From Chiayiivirga flava (lineage in GTDB: Bacteria > Pseudomonadota > Gammaproteobacteria > Xanthomonadales > Xanthomonadaceae): a stretch of 64,000 bases of DNA. The DNA lies in the NCBI RefSeq assembly GCF_014202825.1, contig NZ_JACHHP010000001.1:620001-684000 (forward strand). The letters run 5' to 3'. Made by a program: the position numbers and the translations under genes. Below the pieces are notes generated by a model. It searched no databases. It was not told the origin of the DNA and saw only the letters and a program-made list of their open reading frames with translations. Below are positions 1 through 8,891 of this stretch, piece after piece (within the stretch, counting starts at the first letter, position 1; each line of letters begins with the position of its first letter).

Positions 1-415
1 GGTGCTGCGCCGGCTGCGCGGCCTGCAGCTTGCCGCCGTCGGATTCGATGCGCATGGCGTGCGCCTGCGACGCGGGCCGCGAAACGATGGCGAAGTGCGA
101 GACCGACGCCATCGACGGCAGCGCTTCGCCGCGGAAACCCATCGTGGTCACCTGCTCCAGATCGTCGAGCGAGGCGATCTTGCTGGTGGCGTGGCGCGAG
201 AGCGCGAGCGCGAGTTCGTCAGCGGGGATGCCGCTGCCGTCGTCGCGGATACGGATCAGGCGCATGCCGCCTTCTTCGAGTTCGACGTCGATGCGCGTGG
301 CGCCGGCGTCGAGCGCGTTCTCGATCAGTTCCTTGACCGCGGAGGCGGGGCGTTCGACCACTTCGCCGGCGGCGATCTGGTCGATCAGGGTGTCGGGCAA
401 GGTCTGGATCGGCAC
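1..415 (-). CDS. mutL: DNA mismatch repair protein MutL, N-terminal part (cut by window edge)
   Basis: This is the first 138 codons of MutL, the ATPase that links MutS mismatch recognition to strand nicking. The GHKL ATPase landmarks are visible: an [20 protein letters not shown] stretch near residues 13-32, DAGAT after it, DDGSGIP (motif II) near residues 58-64, and GFRGEAL (motif III) near residue 94. The start is a GTG at 415; an in-frame stop at 437-439 rules out longer forms. It lies just downstream of amiB, as in E. coli. A -10-like hexamer lies about 30 bases upstream. The rest of the gene is outside the window. Confidence 0.95.
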   Translation of the reverse strand, partial: MPIQTLPDTLIDQIAAGEVVERPASAVKELIENALDAGATRIDVELEEGGMRLIRIRDDGSGIPADELALALSRHATSKIASLDDLEQVTTMGFRGEALPSMASVSHFAIVSRPASQAHAMRIESDGGKLQAAQPAQH

Positions 416-443
416 CGGCTCATCGCATGCGGGGAATCACGCG

Positions 444-449
444 ATTCTA
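444..449 (-). promoter_or_regulatory. candidate -10 element for mutL
   Basis: The minus strand reads CCCTAGAATCG here; TAGAAT matches the sigma70 -10 consensus at five of six positions. The same string occurs before nnr near 3930. A start about seven bases downstream would give a leader of roughly 22 bases before the mutL GTG. No convincing -35 was seen. Confidence 0.4.
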
Positions 450-517
450 GGGCAAGCGCGCGGCACCCGCTGCGCCACCCGTGACGGCACCGCGTTGCGC
501 GCAATGGGCTCGACGCC

Positions 518-1864
518 CTACTCGGGATTCATCGCAAGCGGAATCGTCAGCCGCGCGCCGGCCTTGAGCGTGTCGCCCTTGATGCCGTTGGCGGCGCGCA
601 GGCTGGTCAGCGAGACGCCGTGGCGCGTGGCGATCTGGCTGAGCGTGTCGCCACGGCCTACCACCACCTGGCGCGGGCGCGCCGTCGCATTGGAGGCAAG
701 CCAGGTCCCGGGCGGTGGCTGCGCGCTGAAATAGTCGCGCACGCCGTCGACCACGGCCGCGGCGAGTTTCCTGCGGTGCGCCGGATCCTTGAGCTTCTTC
801 TCTTCGGCCGGATTGCTGATGAAGCCGGTCTCCACCAGCAGCGACGGCACGTCCGGAGAACGCAGCACGATGAAGTTCGCGCGCTCGACGTGCGGCTTGT
901 GCGTCTTGCCCACGCGCTTCATCGCATCGAGCACGTGGTTGGCGATGTCGTCGCTCGCCTTCATCGTGGCGCTCTGGGAAAGGTCCAGCAGCACCGCGGC
1001 GAGCGTGTTGTCCTTGTCGTCGAGCGAGACGCCGCCGACCAGGTCACGGTTCTCGCGGTCGGCCAGCCAACGTGCGGCCTCGCCCGATGCACCGCGCGTG
1101 GACAGCACGAACACCGACGAGCCGTTCGCGGTGGGCTTGTAGAACGCGTCCGCGTGCACCGAGATGAAGAGGTCCGCGCCGGCCTTGCGCGCTTTCTCGT
1201 AGCGCTCCTGGTGGACGATGTAGTAGTCGCCGTCGCGCACGAGGAAGGATTCGAAGCCGGGCTCGGCGTCGATCTGCTTCGCGAGCTCGCGGGCCACCTG
1301 CAGCACGATGTCCTTTTCCCACGAACCGGTCGGGCCGCGCGCGCCGGGATCCTTGCCGCCGTGGCCGGCATCGATCGCGACGACGATCTTGCGTTCGGTG
1401 TCCGGCACGGCACTGGCCACCGTGCGCACCGCGGGCGCCGGCGCGGAGGCGTTCGCCTGGCCGGCGACGGGCTGCAGGTCGATGACAAGGCGATGCCCGG
1501 CACCGGCATCGGGCGGCAGCAGGAAGGTCTTCGGCCGCACGCCGCCGTTGAGATCGAACACCACGCGCAGGTCCTTGCCCTGCTTGCCGGTGCGCACGCC
1601 CTTCAGCACGCCGCTGCCGGCGGCCGGGTCGAAGCCCGCGGCCAGCGTGGACGCGCTGATGTCCAGCACCAGCCGATCCGGATTCTGCAGCGTCAGCAGC
1701 TTGTACTGCACCGGCGCGGAGACATCGAGCACCGCACGCGTGGCGTCGGCTTCGGCCGAGACCCGCATCGAGCGGATCTCGGCCGCGGACGCGAGCGAAC
1801 CGGCCATCGACATGGCCAGCAGCACGGCGATTCCGCCCCCTTTTCGCGCCCCAACGGTATGCAT
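518..1864 (-). CDS. amiB: N-acetylmuramoyl-L-alanine amidase, AMIN + Amidase_3 + LysM
   Basis: A 448-residue periplasmic zinc amidase that cleaves the bond between N-acetylmuramic acid and the stem peptide, splitting septal peptidoglycan in daughter-cell separation. Order: signal peptide (residues 1-27), AMIN domain (about 30-132) for targeting to peptidoglycan, Amidase_3 catalytic domain (about 160-375) with the zinc-ligand segment AIDAGHGGKDPG, the SVHADAF segment and the catalytic-glutamate segment VETGFISNP, then one LysM repeat (about 400-445) with GDTLSQIA. The tsaE-amiB-mutL context supports naming it amiB; amiC-type annotation is an alternative. The ATG at 1864 sits seven bases after a good -10, so its mRNA may be leaderless. 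Confidence 0.93.
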   Translation of the reverse strand: MHTVGARKGGGIAVLLAMSMAGSLASAAEIRSMRVSAEADATRAVLDVSAPVQYKLLTLQNPDRLVLDISASTLAAGFDPAAGSGVLKGVRTGKQGKDLRVVFDLNGGVRPKTFLLPPDAGAGHRLVIDLQPVAGQANASAPAPAVRTVASAVPDTERKIVVAIDAGHGGKDPGARGPTGSWEKDIVLQVARELAKQIDAEPGFESFLVRDGDYYIVHQERYEKARKAGADLFISVHADAFYKPTANGSSVFVLSTRGASGEAARWLADRENRDLVGGVSLDDKDNTLAAVLLDLSQSATMKASDDIANHVLDAMKRVGKTHKPHVERANFIVLRSPDVPSLLVETGFISNPAEEKKLKDPAHRRKLAAAVVDGVRDYFSAQPPPGTWLASNATARPRQVVVGRGDTLSQIATRHGVSLTSLRAANGIKGDTLKAGARLTIPLAMNPE

Positions 1865-1871
1865 GGCGCGG

Positions 1872-1901
1872 ATTCAATCACCAAAACGCCTCATGTGGCA
1901 A
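1872..1901 (-). promoter_or_regulatory. sigma70-type promoter of amiB, possibly leaderless
   Basis: On the minus strand TTGCCA (1896-1901) matches the -35 consensus at five of six positions. After 18 bases comes TTGAAT (1872-1877), four of six for -10. Only seven bases separate the -10 from the amiB ATG, so transcription would begin at or next to the start codon. An A/T stem (AAAACGC with GCGTTTT) overlaps the spacer. Confidence 0.55.
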
Positions 1902-1963
1902 GCGTTTTTCCATCTAAATCCGATACCTGCACGTGATTCTTGAGGCGCTCGGAAGCTATCTGT

Positions 1964-2440
1964 TCAGGGTCCGTGCAGGACGTCGGGCGGTGCGAGGGCG
2001 GCGAGCCAGCGCGCGCCTGCCTCCGTGCCCGGTCGCAGCGTGACGCTGCGGCCGCTGCCCTCGACCCGCAGACGAACGTGCAGATCGGCGCGCGGCAGGG
2101 CGTTGCCGCCGCGTTCGGGCCACTCGATCAGCCACAGCGCGGCGTCCGCGGCGAGATCGTCCAGGCCGAGGAACTCGAGCTCGTCCGGATCGGCGATGCG
2201 GTACAGATCCAGATGCGCGATCTCGCCGCGCGGCACGGCGTAACGCTCGATCAGGGTGTAGGTCGGACTGCGCACCGCGCCGTCGACGCCCAGTTCGCGC
2301 AGGAAGGCGCGTGCGAGCGTGGTCTTGCCGGCACCGAGGTCGCCTTCGAGAAACACCACGGCCCGTTCCGGGGCGCTGGCCGCAAGCGCACGGCCGAGGG
2401 CTTCGGTGGCGTCGGAGCATGCGAGGGTGCGTGTGGTCAC
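1964..2440 (-). CDS. tsaE: tRNA t6A37 threonylcarbamoyltransferase complex ATPase TsaE
   Basis: TsaE (YjeE) is the ATPase of the TsaB-TsaD-TsaE complex that makes N6-threonylcarbamoyladenosine at position 37 of ANN-decoding tRNAs. The 158-residue product has a P-loop, GDLGAGKT at residues 33-40, the family segment VRSPTYTLIERY, HLDLYR with the Walker-B-like aspartate, and LIEWPERG. The start is a GTG whose last bases form the TGA of nnr (4-base overlap), which indicates translational coupling. The order nnr-tsaE-amiB-mutL is that of E. coli. Confidence 0.93.
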   Translation of the reverse strand: MTTRTLACSDATEALGRALAASAPERAVVFLEGDLGAGKTTLARAFLRELGVDGAVRSPTYTLIERYAVPRGEIAHLDLYRIADPDELEFLGLDDLAADAALWLIEWPERGGNALPRADLHVRLRVEGSGRSVTLRPGTEAGARWLAALAPPDVLHGP

Positions 2441-3918
2441 GGGTTGGCCAGCCGGCGCAGATGGGGAAAAAGGTCCGAAGCCAGCAGTCCGCGTTCGCCG
2501 CCCTCGCGTGCGGCGGCGTCGCCGGCTGCCGCATGCAGCAACGCGCCGGCGCAGGCGGCATCGAACGGCGCCATGCCCTGCGCCAGCAGGGCCGCGATCA
2601 CGCCCGTCAGCACGTCGCCCATGCCGCCGCCGGCCATGCCCGGATTGCCTGCGGCGATGACGACGGGCGTGTGTCCGGGTGCGGCGACGATGCTGCCGGC
2701 GCCCTTGAGCACCACCGTGGCGGCATGGCGCCGCGCGAGCGCCTCGGCGGCGGCGTAGCGGTCGGCTTCGACCTGCGCGGCACTGCAGTCGAGCAGGCGG
2801 CCCGCCTCGCCCGGATGCGGCGTGAGGACGGCGGTGCCGAGCGCGCGCGGCGCGACGGCGAGCAGGTTGAGCGCGTCGGCGTCGAGCACGGTCGGCAGCG
2901 CCGCGGCCAGTGCCGCATCGAACAGGTCGCGCGACCAGTCGCCGCGTCCGAGCCCGGGTCCGAGCGCGACCACGTCGGCACGGTCGAGCAGCGCACGCAG
3001 CACCTCGGGCTCGTCGACGGCACGCGGCATGAGCTCGGGGCGCGCCGCGAGCATCGCGCCGACGTTGCCGTCGCGCGTGGCCACCGAGACCAGGCCGGCA
3101 CCGGCGCGCAGCGCGGCTTCCGCGCACAGGCGAACGGCGCCGCCCATGCCGCTGTCGCCGCCGATCGCGAGCACGTGGCCGTGGTCGCCCTTGTGCGCGT
3201 CGCGCCGGCGCGGCGCGAGCCAGCGTGCGAGATGGCGCGCATCGACGGCGAACGCGGACAGCGGCTGGGCGTCGCGCGTCGCGGCCGCGATGCCGAGCGC
3301 GGCGAGTTCCACCGTGCCGGCCAGCGCGCGCGCGCGGCCGGTGAACAGGCCCTGCTTGTGCGCGATGAAGGTGACGGTCCGCTCCGCACGTACCGCCGCG
3401 CCGGGCGCGCTGCCGCTGTCGGCGTCGAGCCCCGACGGCAGATCGAGCGCCAGCACGTGGCGGTCCGCCGCATTGATCGCCTCGATGAGCGCATGCGCCG
3501 CGCCCTCGGGCGCGCGCCGCAATCCGATGCCGAAGATGGCATCGACGAGCAGGTCGCAGTCGGGCAGCGGCACGCCGGCCTCGAACACCTGCGTGCTGCC
3601 GCCGATGTCCTGCCACTGTTCCCGCGCGCGCCGCGCGCTCTCGGTGGAGGCCGCACGCGCGTCGACCACGAGCACCTGCACCGCGAGTCCGGCCATCCGC
3701 GCCAGCCGCGCGAGCACGAACCCGTCGCCGCCGTTGTTGCCCTGCCCGCACAGCACGCACACGCGCCGTGCCGACGGCCAGGCGCGCTGCAGCGCCGCGA
3801 ACGCCGCGGCGGCGGCGCGCGTCATCAGCGCGTAGGCATCGATGCCGTCGTGCTCGATCGCGCGACGGTCGATGGCGCGGATGGCGTCGCTACGATAGAG
3901 CGCAATCGGCGGATGCAT
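2437..3918 (-). CDS. nnr: bifunctional NAD(P)HX epimerase/dehydratase
   Basis: A 493-residue repair enzyme for hydrated nicotinamide cofactors. The N-terminal YjeF_N half (about 1-215) epimerises R-NAD(P)HX to the S form; the C-terminal ribokinase-like half (about 225-490) dehydrates S-NAD(P)HX using ADP. Seen directly: GQGNNGGDGF at residues 58-67 in the epimerase half, HKGDHGHVL opening the dehydratase half, LTPHPGEAGRL, and the nucleotide-site segment NPGMAGGGMGDVLTG near the end. The length equals the E. coli fusion. It is divergent from queG across 45 bases, and a TAGAAT hexamer ends six bases before its ATG. Confidence 0.95.
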   Translation of the reverse strand: MHPPIALYRSDAIRAIDRRAIEHDGIDAYALMTRAAAAAFAALQRAWPSARRVCVLCGQGNNGGDGFVLARLARMAGLAVQVLVVDARAASTESARRAREQWQDIGGSTQVFEAGVPLPDCDLLVDAIFGIGLRRAPEGAAHALIEAINAADRHVLALDLPSGLDADSGSAPGAAVRAERTVTFIAHKQGLFTGRARALAGTVELAALGIAAATRDAQPLSAFAVDARHLARWLAPRRRDAHKGDHGHVLAIGGDSGMGGAVRLCAEAALRAGAGLVSVATRDGNVGAMLAARPELMPRAVDEPEVLRALLDRADVVALGPGLGRGDWSRDLFDAALAAALPTVLDADALNLLAVAPRALGTAVLTPHPGEAGRLLDCSAAQVEADRYAAAEALARRHAATVVLKGAGSIVAAPGHTPVVIAAGNPGMAGGGMGDVLTGVIAALLAQGMAPFDAACAGALLHAAAGDAAAREGGERGLLASDLFPHLRRLANP

Positions 3919-3924
3919 GCGTCG

Positions 3925-3957
3925 ATTCTAGGGCCATTGCACCCCGGTTCTTATACT
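3925..3957. promoter_or_regulatory. back-to-back -10 elements for nnr (minus) and queG (plus)
   Basis: In the 45-base divergent gap, TAGAAT on the minus strand (3925-3930) ends six bases before the nnr ATG, and TATACT on the plus strand (3952-3957) ends six bases before the queG GTG. Both would start transcription at about the first base of the start codon. Neither has a clear -35 at 16-18 bases. Confidence 0.5.
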
Positions 3958-3963
3958 TGCGGG

Positions 3964-5058
3964 GTGAGCCGCCCGCCGTCCATCGATGCAAGCCCGGATC
4001 GTGCCCCCCTGGACATGGATCGACTCGCGCACGACATCCGCGCGTGGGGACGCGCGCTCGGCTTCCAGCAGGTGGGCTTCGCCGGCATCGACCTGCGCGA
4101 AGACGAACGCCATCTCGACGACTGGCTCGCCGCCGGCCAGCACGGCGACATGGACTACATGGCTCGTCACGGCAGCAAGCGCGCGCGCCCGCAGGAACTG
4201 GTGCCCGGCACGCTCGCCGTGATCTCGGTGCGCATGGACTACGGCGACGACGACCCGGACGCCGCATGGCAGACCCTGCGCAGCGGCGAGCGCGCGTACG
4301 TGGCACGCTACGCGTTCGGCCGCGACTACCACAAGCTGCTGCGCGCGCGACTGCAGACGCTGGCCGATCGCATCGCCGCGCACATCGGACCGTTCGGACA
4401 CCGCGTGTTCGTCGACTCCGCGCCGGTGCTCGAGCGCGCGCTCGCGCGCAACGCGGGCCTGGGCTGGATCGGCAAGCACACCTGCCTGATCAACCGCCAG
4501 GCAGGGTCGTGGTTCTTCCTCGGCGAACTGTTCACCGACCTGCCCTTGCCGGCCGACCCACCGGCGAGCGCGCACTGCGGCACGTGCACGCGCTGCATCG
4601 ATGTCTGCCCCACCGCCGCGATCGTGGCGCCGTACCGCGTCGATGCGCGGCGCTGCATCAGCTACCTCACGATCGAACTGAAAGGCGCGATCCCGGTGGA
4701 ACTGCGTGCTCCGATGGGCAACCGCATCTTCGGCTGCGACGACTGCCAGCTCGCGTGCCCGTGGAACAAGTTCGCGCAGCGCCACGACGAGCCCGATTTC
4801 CGCGTGCGCAACGCGCTCGATCGCGCGACGCTCGTGGAGCTGTTCGCGTGGAGCGAAGACGAGTTCCTGCGCCGCACCGAAGGTTCGGCAATCCGCCGCA
4901 CGGGGCACCAGGGATGGCTGCGGAACATCGCGGTGGCGCTGGGCAACGCGCCGCGCAGCGCGGCGGTACTGGCGGCGCTGGAGGCGCGGCGCGACGATGC
5001 GTCGGAGTTGGTGCGCGAGCACGTGGCGTGGGCGCTGGAGCGGCACGGGGTGCGTTGA
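3964..5058 (+). CDS. queG: epoxyqueuosine reductase QueG
   Basis: QueG reduces epoxyqueuosine to queuosine in the wobble position of GUN-anticodon tRNAs, using cobalamin and two [4Fe-4S] clusters. The 364-residue product shows the family N-terminus (GFQQVGFAGIDL), VDSAPVLERALA and GWIGKHTCLI in the cobalamin-binding part. A first ferredoxin motif starts at Cys205 (CGTCTRCIDVCP) and a second at RRC...CDDCQLACPWN, with a HEAT-like tail. The GTG at 3964 follows a TATACT by six bases; an ATG at 4015 is a shorter alternative. It is divergent from nnr, as in E. coli. Confidence 0.93.
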   Translation: MSRPPSIDASPDRAPLDMDRLAHDIRAWGRALGFQQVGFAGIDLREDERHLDDWLAAGQHGDMDYMARHGSKRARPQELVPGTLAVISVRMDYGDDDPDAAWQTLRSGERAYVARYAFGRDYHKLLRARLQTLADRIAAHIGPFGHRVFVDSAPVLERALARNAGLGWIGKHTCLINRQAGSWFFLGELFTDLPLPADPPASAHCGTCTRCIDVCPTAAIVAPYRVDARRCISYLTIELKGAIPVELRAPMGNRIFGCDDCQLACPWNKFAQRHDEPDFRVRNALDRATLVELFAWSEDEFLRRTEGSAIRRTGHQGWLRNIAVALGNAPRSAAVLAALEARRDDASELVREHVAWALERHGVR

Positions 5059-5080
5059 GGCAGGGCCTGGTTCCGGCAAC

Positions 5081-5270
5081 CCCCCTTCCGCCTGCCGGCA
5101 CCTTCCCCCGCTGTGCGGGAGAAGGATTTCTTCGTTACGCGGTACGGCGGTGCCGAGCACCTTGCCGTTTGGAGGCTCGGAGGCTTCCGCACACAGCATC
5201 CCCAGCGCCGCGCACAGCGGAGCATCCCTTCTCCCGCACAGCGGGGGAAGGTGCCGGCAGGCGGAAGGGG
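5081..5270. repeat. inverted pair of family-A intergenic palindromes
   Basis: Two copies of an element of about 45 bases face each other (5081-5126 and 5227-5270) around about 100 bases. Each joins a CCTTCCGCCTGCCGGCA half to an internal hairpin, CCCGC-TGTGC-GGGAG-like, that ends in GAAGG. The pair fills the convergent gap between queG and pgi. Related copies lie at 20.4, 33.1 and 48.1-48.5 kb. Confidence 0.85.
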
Positions 5271-5296
5271 GTGCGTGTACCAGCCCCTCCCGACCC

Positions 5297-6814
5297 TCAC
5301 CCCCGCGTGCGCATCTCCTGCAACAACACGCGCGTCACCGCATCGTCCACCGGCACGTCGTCGCCGGCCACGGCCGGCAGCAACGACGCCGCGATCTTCT
5401 TGCCCAGTTCCACGCCCCACTGGTCGAACGCGTTGATGCCCCACACCACCGACTGCACATAGACACTGTGTTCGTACAACGCCAGCAGCGCGCCGAAGCT
5501 TTCCGCGTCGAGCTGATCGAGCAGCAGCATCGTCGACGGCCGGTCGCCCGGATACGCCTTCTGCGCGTCGGCGTCGCTGGCGCCGTTGGCGAAGGCTTCC
5601 GATTGCGCGAGCAGGTTGGCATGCAGCGCACGCCGGTTGTCCTCGAAGCCGTGCGGCGAGCGCAGCACGCCGATGAAGTCCGCCGGCACGGTGTCCGTGC
5701 CCTGGTGCAGTGCCTGGAAGAACGAATGCTGGCTGTCGGTGCCGGCGCCTCCCCAGACTACCGGCACGGTGGCCGTGTGCACCGGCTCGCCCTCCTGCGC
5801 CACGCGCTTGCCCAGGCTCTCCATCACCAGCTGCTGCAGGTACGCCGGCAGCCGGGCGAGGCGGTCGTCGTAGGGCAGGATGGCCTGGGTGCCGTACCCC
5901 AGTCCGTTGCGGTTCCAGATGCCCACCATCGCGTGCAGCACGGCAAGGTTGCCCTCGGCGGGGGTGTGTCGAACGTGCGCGTCCATCAGGGCCGCGCCGG
6001 CGAGCAGGCGCTCGAATCCGTCCATGCCCAGCGCCAGCGCGATCGAGAACCCGACCGCCGACCACAACGAATAGCGCCCGCCCACCCAGTCCCACATCGG
6101 CAGCACGCGCTCGGGCGCGATGCCGTGCGCGAGTGCCCGGTCCGGCTTCGACGACACGGCGTAGAGCCGCTCGCCGTCGCCGAGCCACGCGCGCAGGATG
6201 CTGCCGTTGAGCAGCGTTTCCTGCGTTCCGAAACTCTTGGAGACCAGGATCGCCGCGGTGCGCGCGGGGTCGAGGCCACGCAGCACGTGGCGCGCGGCGT
6301 TGCCGTCGACGTTGCTGAGAAAGTGCACGCGGAAGCGGCCGCGGTCGAGGTCGCGCAGCGCATCCAGCGCCAGCCGCGGACCCAGGTCCGAGCCGCCGAT
6401 GCCGACGTTGACGATGTCGGTGACGCCCGAGGCGTCCAGCGCGGCGACGAGCGCGGCCATGCGCTCCCGCGTGGCGGACGCTTCGGCGAAGGCGGCGCGC
6501 GCGGTGTCGCCGGCGCCGAGGTCGGAGCGCAGTGCGGTGTGCAGCGCCGGGCGCTGCTCGGAGCGATTGACCGGATGGCCGTCGAACAGCGCGGCCAGTG
6601 CGCCGCTCACATCGCGCGCCTGCGCCACCGCGAGCAGCGCAGCCCAGGCTGCCCGGTCCACGCGCTGGCGCGCGAAGTTGGCGTAGAGCGGCCCGACCCT
6701 AACGGACAAGTCCGTCGCGCGCCCGGGGTCGTCCCGCACCAGGTCCGCCAGGTGTGCGTCGGTCAGGCGCGCGGCGTGCGGGGCGAGGGTCGAAAACCAG
6801 GGTGCGGAACGCAT
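5297..6814 (-). CDS. pgi: glucose-6-phosphate isomerase
   Basis: A cytosolic glycolytic enzyme that interconverts glucose 6-phosphate and fructose 6-phosphate. Visible: [15 protein letters not shown] (PGI signature region), [13 protein letters not shown] with the phosphate-binding serines, [16 protein letters not shown], a catalytic-glutamate segment in MESLGKRV, and [17 protein letters not shown]. The ATG at 6814 (505 residues) was chosen because a GGAG Shine-Dalgarno lies eight bases upstream; an in-frame ATG at 6847 would add 11 residues without a clear ribosome site. It is convergent with queG. In related genomes panD is, to my memory, between panC and pgi; here that slot is noncoding. 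Confidence 0.95.
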   Translation of the reverse strand: MRSAPWFSTLAPHAARLTDAHLADLVRDDPGRATDLSVRVGPLYANFARQRVDRAAWAALLAVAQARDVSGALAALFDGHPVNRSEQRPALHTALRSDLGAGDTARAAFAEASATRERMAALVAALDASGVTDIVNVGIGGSDLGPRLALDALRDLDRGRFRVHFLSNVDGNAARHVLRGLDPARTAAILVSKSFGTQETLLNGSILRAWLGDGERLYAVSSKPDRALAHGIAPERVLPMWDWVGGRYSLWSAVGFSIALALGMDGFERLLAGAALMDAHVRHTPAEGNLAVLHAMVGIWNRNGLGYGTQAILPYDDRLARLPAYLQQLVMESLGKRVAQEGEPVHTATVPVVWGGAGTDSQHSFFQALHQGTDTVPADFIGVLRSPHGFEDNRRALHANLLAQSEAFANGASDADAQKAYPGDRPSTMLLLDQLDAESFGALLALYEHSVYVQSVVWGINAFDQWGVELGKKIAASLLPAVAGDDVPVDDAVTRVLLQEMRTRG

Positions 6815-6970
6815 GCGTGACTCCAGGGTGTAGTTTTCTTGCAACATCGCCGGGATGGCGCTGCGTTCCCGATCATAACGTCCGCAGGCCGGCCCCGCAG
6901 CAGCACCGACACGCCGGATCCAATCCGTTGATCGATAAGGAAATAAATCGCGTCAACGAAACCGTCGGCC

Positions 6971-7002
6971 AAAAAAAACCCTCGCAGGAAACCCGGCGAG
7001 GG
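6971..7002 (-). terminator. rho-independent terminator downstream of panC
   Basis: Minus-strand hairpin CCCTCGC (7002-6996), loop of ten, GCGAGGG (6985-6979), followed by eight Ts. It is the strongest intrinsic terminator in this part of the window and serves the pcnB-folK-panB-panC transcript or the candidate small RNA below, or both. Confidence 0.85.
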
Positions 7003-7086
7003 TGGAAACGGAGTGACGATTACCTGAAAAATGCGCCCTGCTTGTCCGGTCGAAAAGCGCGCGGTTTGCAGCGGATTTCTCGGGAC
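6971..7086 (-). ncRNA. candidate small RNA between panC and pgi
   Basis: A promoter-like signal just past the panC stop (TTGCTT, 17 bases, TAGATT on the minus strand) and a U8 terminator would define a transcript of about 116 bases. It has no ATG reading frame. The segment is visibly richer in A and T than its flanks. No homology to a known RNA family was recognised. It could instead be only the 3' leader of the panC operon. The remaining part of the gap up to pgi (7003-7129 apart) shows no gene. Confidence 0.4.
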
Positions 7087-7092
7087 GTGTCT

Positions 7093-7121
7093 AATCTACA
7101 ACACCGTGTGGCGAAAAGCAA
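7093..7121 (-). promoter_or_regulatory. candidate promoter of the small RNA
   Basis: On the minus strand TTGCTT (7116-7121) and TAGATT (7093-7098) are separated by exactly 17 bases. The start would fall near 7086, just downstream of the panC stop, with no coding sequence before the terminator at 6971-7002. Confidence 0.4.
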
Positions 7122-7129
7122 CACCCGCG

Positions 7130-8008
7130 TTACATGCGTTCCACGGCGTCGGCCGGCGGTTCAGGTTCGAATTCGAGGTTGTCGATGAGCCGGGTGCCGC
7201 CGATCCGCGCGGCGATCAGCGCGACGAGGCCGCGGCGCTCGTCCGCGCGCGGCGGTGCCAGGTCCGCGGCACGCCGGATCGCGGCGTAGTCCGGCGCGAA
7301 GCCCGACCCGCGCAGCGCCGCCACGGCGTCGGCCTCGATGGCGGGGACGGCCCGGCCCGCGCGCCAGGCCTCGCGCATGCGCTGCAGCGTGGCGTGGATG
7401 GCCGGCGCCGCGGCGCGGGCCTGCGCGTCGAGGAAGCGGTTGCGCGAACTGAGCGCGAGGCCGTCGTGGTCGCGCTGGGTGGGAAGCGGCAGGATTTCGA
7501 CGGGCAACGACAGCTCGCGCACCAGGTAGCGGATCACCTGCAGCTGCTGGAAGTCCTTGGCGCCGAACGCGGCCAGGTCCGGCTGCACCATGTTGAACAG
7601 CCGCAGCACCACCGTCGCGACACCGTCGAAATGCCCGGGGCGTGCGGCGCCGTCGAGTTCGTCGGTCAGCCCGGGCACGTGCACGCGCACGCAGGCCGCG
7701 GTGCCGAACGGATACATCTCGGCCACGCCGGGGCGGAACAGCAGATCGCAGGCGTGCGCGCGCAGGCCGGCCTCGTCGTCGTCCGGCGTGCGCGGATAAC
7801 GCGCGTAGTCCTCGTTCGGACCGAATTGCGTCGGATTGACGAAAACGCTGGCCACCACGCGGGCGCAACGCCGCTTCGCCGCGTCCACCAGCGCGTGATG
7901 GCCCGCGTGCAGATTGCCCATCGTCGGCACGAAGCCGATCGACTCGCCCTGCCTGCGCCAGCCGCGCACGGCTTCGCGCAGGTCCTCGACGCGCTCGACG
8001 ATGCGCAT
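7130..8008 (-). CDS. panC: pantothenate synthetase
   Basis: PanC condenses pantoate with beta-alanine using ATP, the last step of vitamin B5 synthesis. The 292-residue protein has the HIGH-like nucleotide motif as GNLHAGH near residues 31-37, the family segment VNPTQFGPNEDYARYPR, GHFDGVATVVLRLFNMVQPD, FGAKDFQQL, and the KMSKS-equivalent ALSSRN. Its ATG shares one base with the TGA of panB (TGATG), so the two are translationally coupled. Last gene of the pcnB-folK-panB-panC operon. No panD, which would supply beta-alanine, lies next to it. Confidence 0.95.
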   Translation of the reverse strand: MRIVERVEDLREAVRGWRRQGESIGFVPTMGNLHAGHHALVDAAKRRCARVVASVFVNPTQFGPNEDYARYPRTPDDDEAGLRAHACDLLFRPGVAEMYPFGTAACVRVHVPGLTDELDGAARPGHFDGVATVVLRLFNMVQPDLAAFGAKDFQQLQVIRYLVRELSLPVEILPLPTQRDHDGLALSSRNRFLDAQARAAAPAIHATLQRMREAWRAGRAVPAIEADAVAALRGSGFAPDYAAIRRAADLAPPRADERRGLVALIAARIGGTRLIDNLEFEPEPPADAVERM

Positions 8009-8829
8009 CAGTCGTAGCCGTGCTCGTGTGCCGGGAACACGCCGGCGTGCACATCCTGCACGTAGGTGCGGAACGCGGCCTCGACCGAGCCGCTCCCGGC
8101 GAGGAAATCCTTCACGAAGCGCGGGCGCCGGCTGCCGTGGCCGACGCCGAGCATGTCGTGCATCACCAGCACCTGGCCGTCGCACGACGCGCCGGCGCCG
8201 ATGCCGATGGTGGGAATGTCGAGCAGTTGCGTGATCTCGCCGGCAAGCTGGCGCGGCACGCATTCGAGCACGAGCAGCGACGCACCGGCCTCCTGCAGCG
8301 CCAGCGCGTCGGCACGCAGGCGTGCGGCGACGGTGCTGTCGCGGCCCTGCACGCGGTAGCCGCCGAGCTTGAGCACCGACTGCGGCGTGAGGCCGATGTG
8401 GCCGCACACCGGGACGTCGCGTTCGGCGAGGCAGCGCACCACGTCGAGACCCGGCCCGGCTCCTTCGAGTTTCACCATCGAGGCGCCGGCCTCGCCGAGC
8501 AACCGCTGCGCACCGTCGAGCGCGCGCTCGCGCGTGGCGTAACCCAGGAACGGAAGGTCGGCCACCAGCAGCGGACGGCGCAGGCCACGCGCGACGCTCG
8601 CGGTGTGATAGACCATGTCGTCGAGCGTGACGGCAAGCGTACTGCTGCGGCCCTGCGCGACCATGCCGAGCGAGTCGCCGACCAGCACGGCGTCGACGCC
8701 GGCCGCGTCCATCGCACGCGCGAACGAGGCGTCGTACGCGGTCAGCATCGCGATCGGGCGCTGCTCGGCCTTCATGCGCCGCAGCAGCGGCACGGTGACC
8801 ACGGCCGCGGAAAGATCGGTCTCTTGCAT
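8008..8829 (-). CDS. panB: 3-methyl-2-oxobutanoate hydroxymethyltransferase
   Basis: PanB transfers a hydroxymethyl group from 5,10-methylene-THF to ketoisovalerate, giving ketopantoate. The 273-residue protein carries [23 protein letters not shown] with the metal-binding aspartate, [21 protein letters not shown], the catalytic-base segment LVLECVP, and [18 protein letters not shown]. The length is typical. The start is the ATG at 8829, 62 bases after folK ends; panC follows with a one-base overlap. It shares an operon with the folate gene folK, which fits its use of a folate substrate. Confidence 0.95.
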   Translation of the reverse strand: MQETDLSAAVVTVPLLRRMKAEQRPIAMLTAYDASFARAMDAAGVDAVLVGDSLGMVAQGRSSTLAVTLDDMVYHTASVARGLRRPLLVADLPFLGYATRERALDGAQRLLGEAGASMVKLEGAGPGLDVVRCLAERDVPVCGHIGLTPQSVLKLGGYRVQGRDSTVAARLRADALALQEAGASLLVLECVPRQLAGEITQLLDIPTIGIGAGASCDGQVLVMHDMLGVGHGSRRPRFVKDFLAGSGSVEAAFRTYVQDVHAGVFPAHEHGYD

Positions 8830-8891
8830 CTGGACGCCCGTTGCGCGGAGGAGGGTCGTTGCGCCGGCGCGGTCGCGACGCCGGAAGCCCG

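Noticed and set aside
2311..5058. A 915-codon plus-strand frame ending in QueG.
   Set aside because: Everything before 3964 is Arg/Gly/Ala-rich shadow of nnr and tsaE; QueG homology begins at the GTG or soon after.
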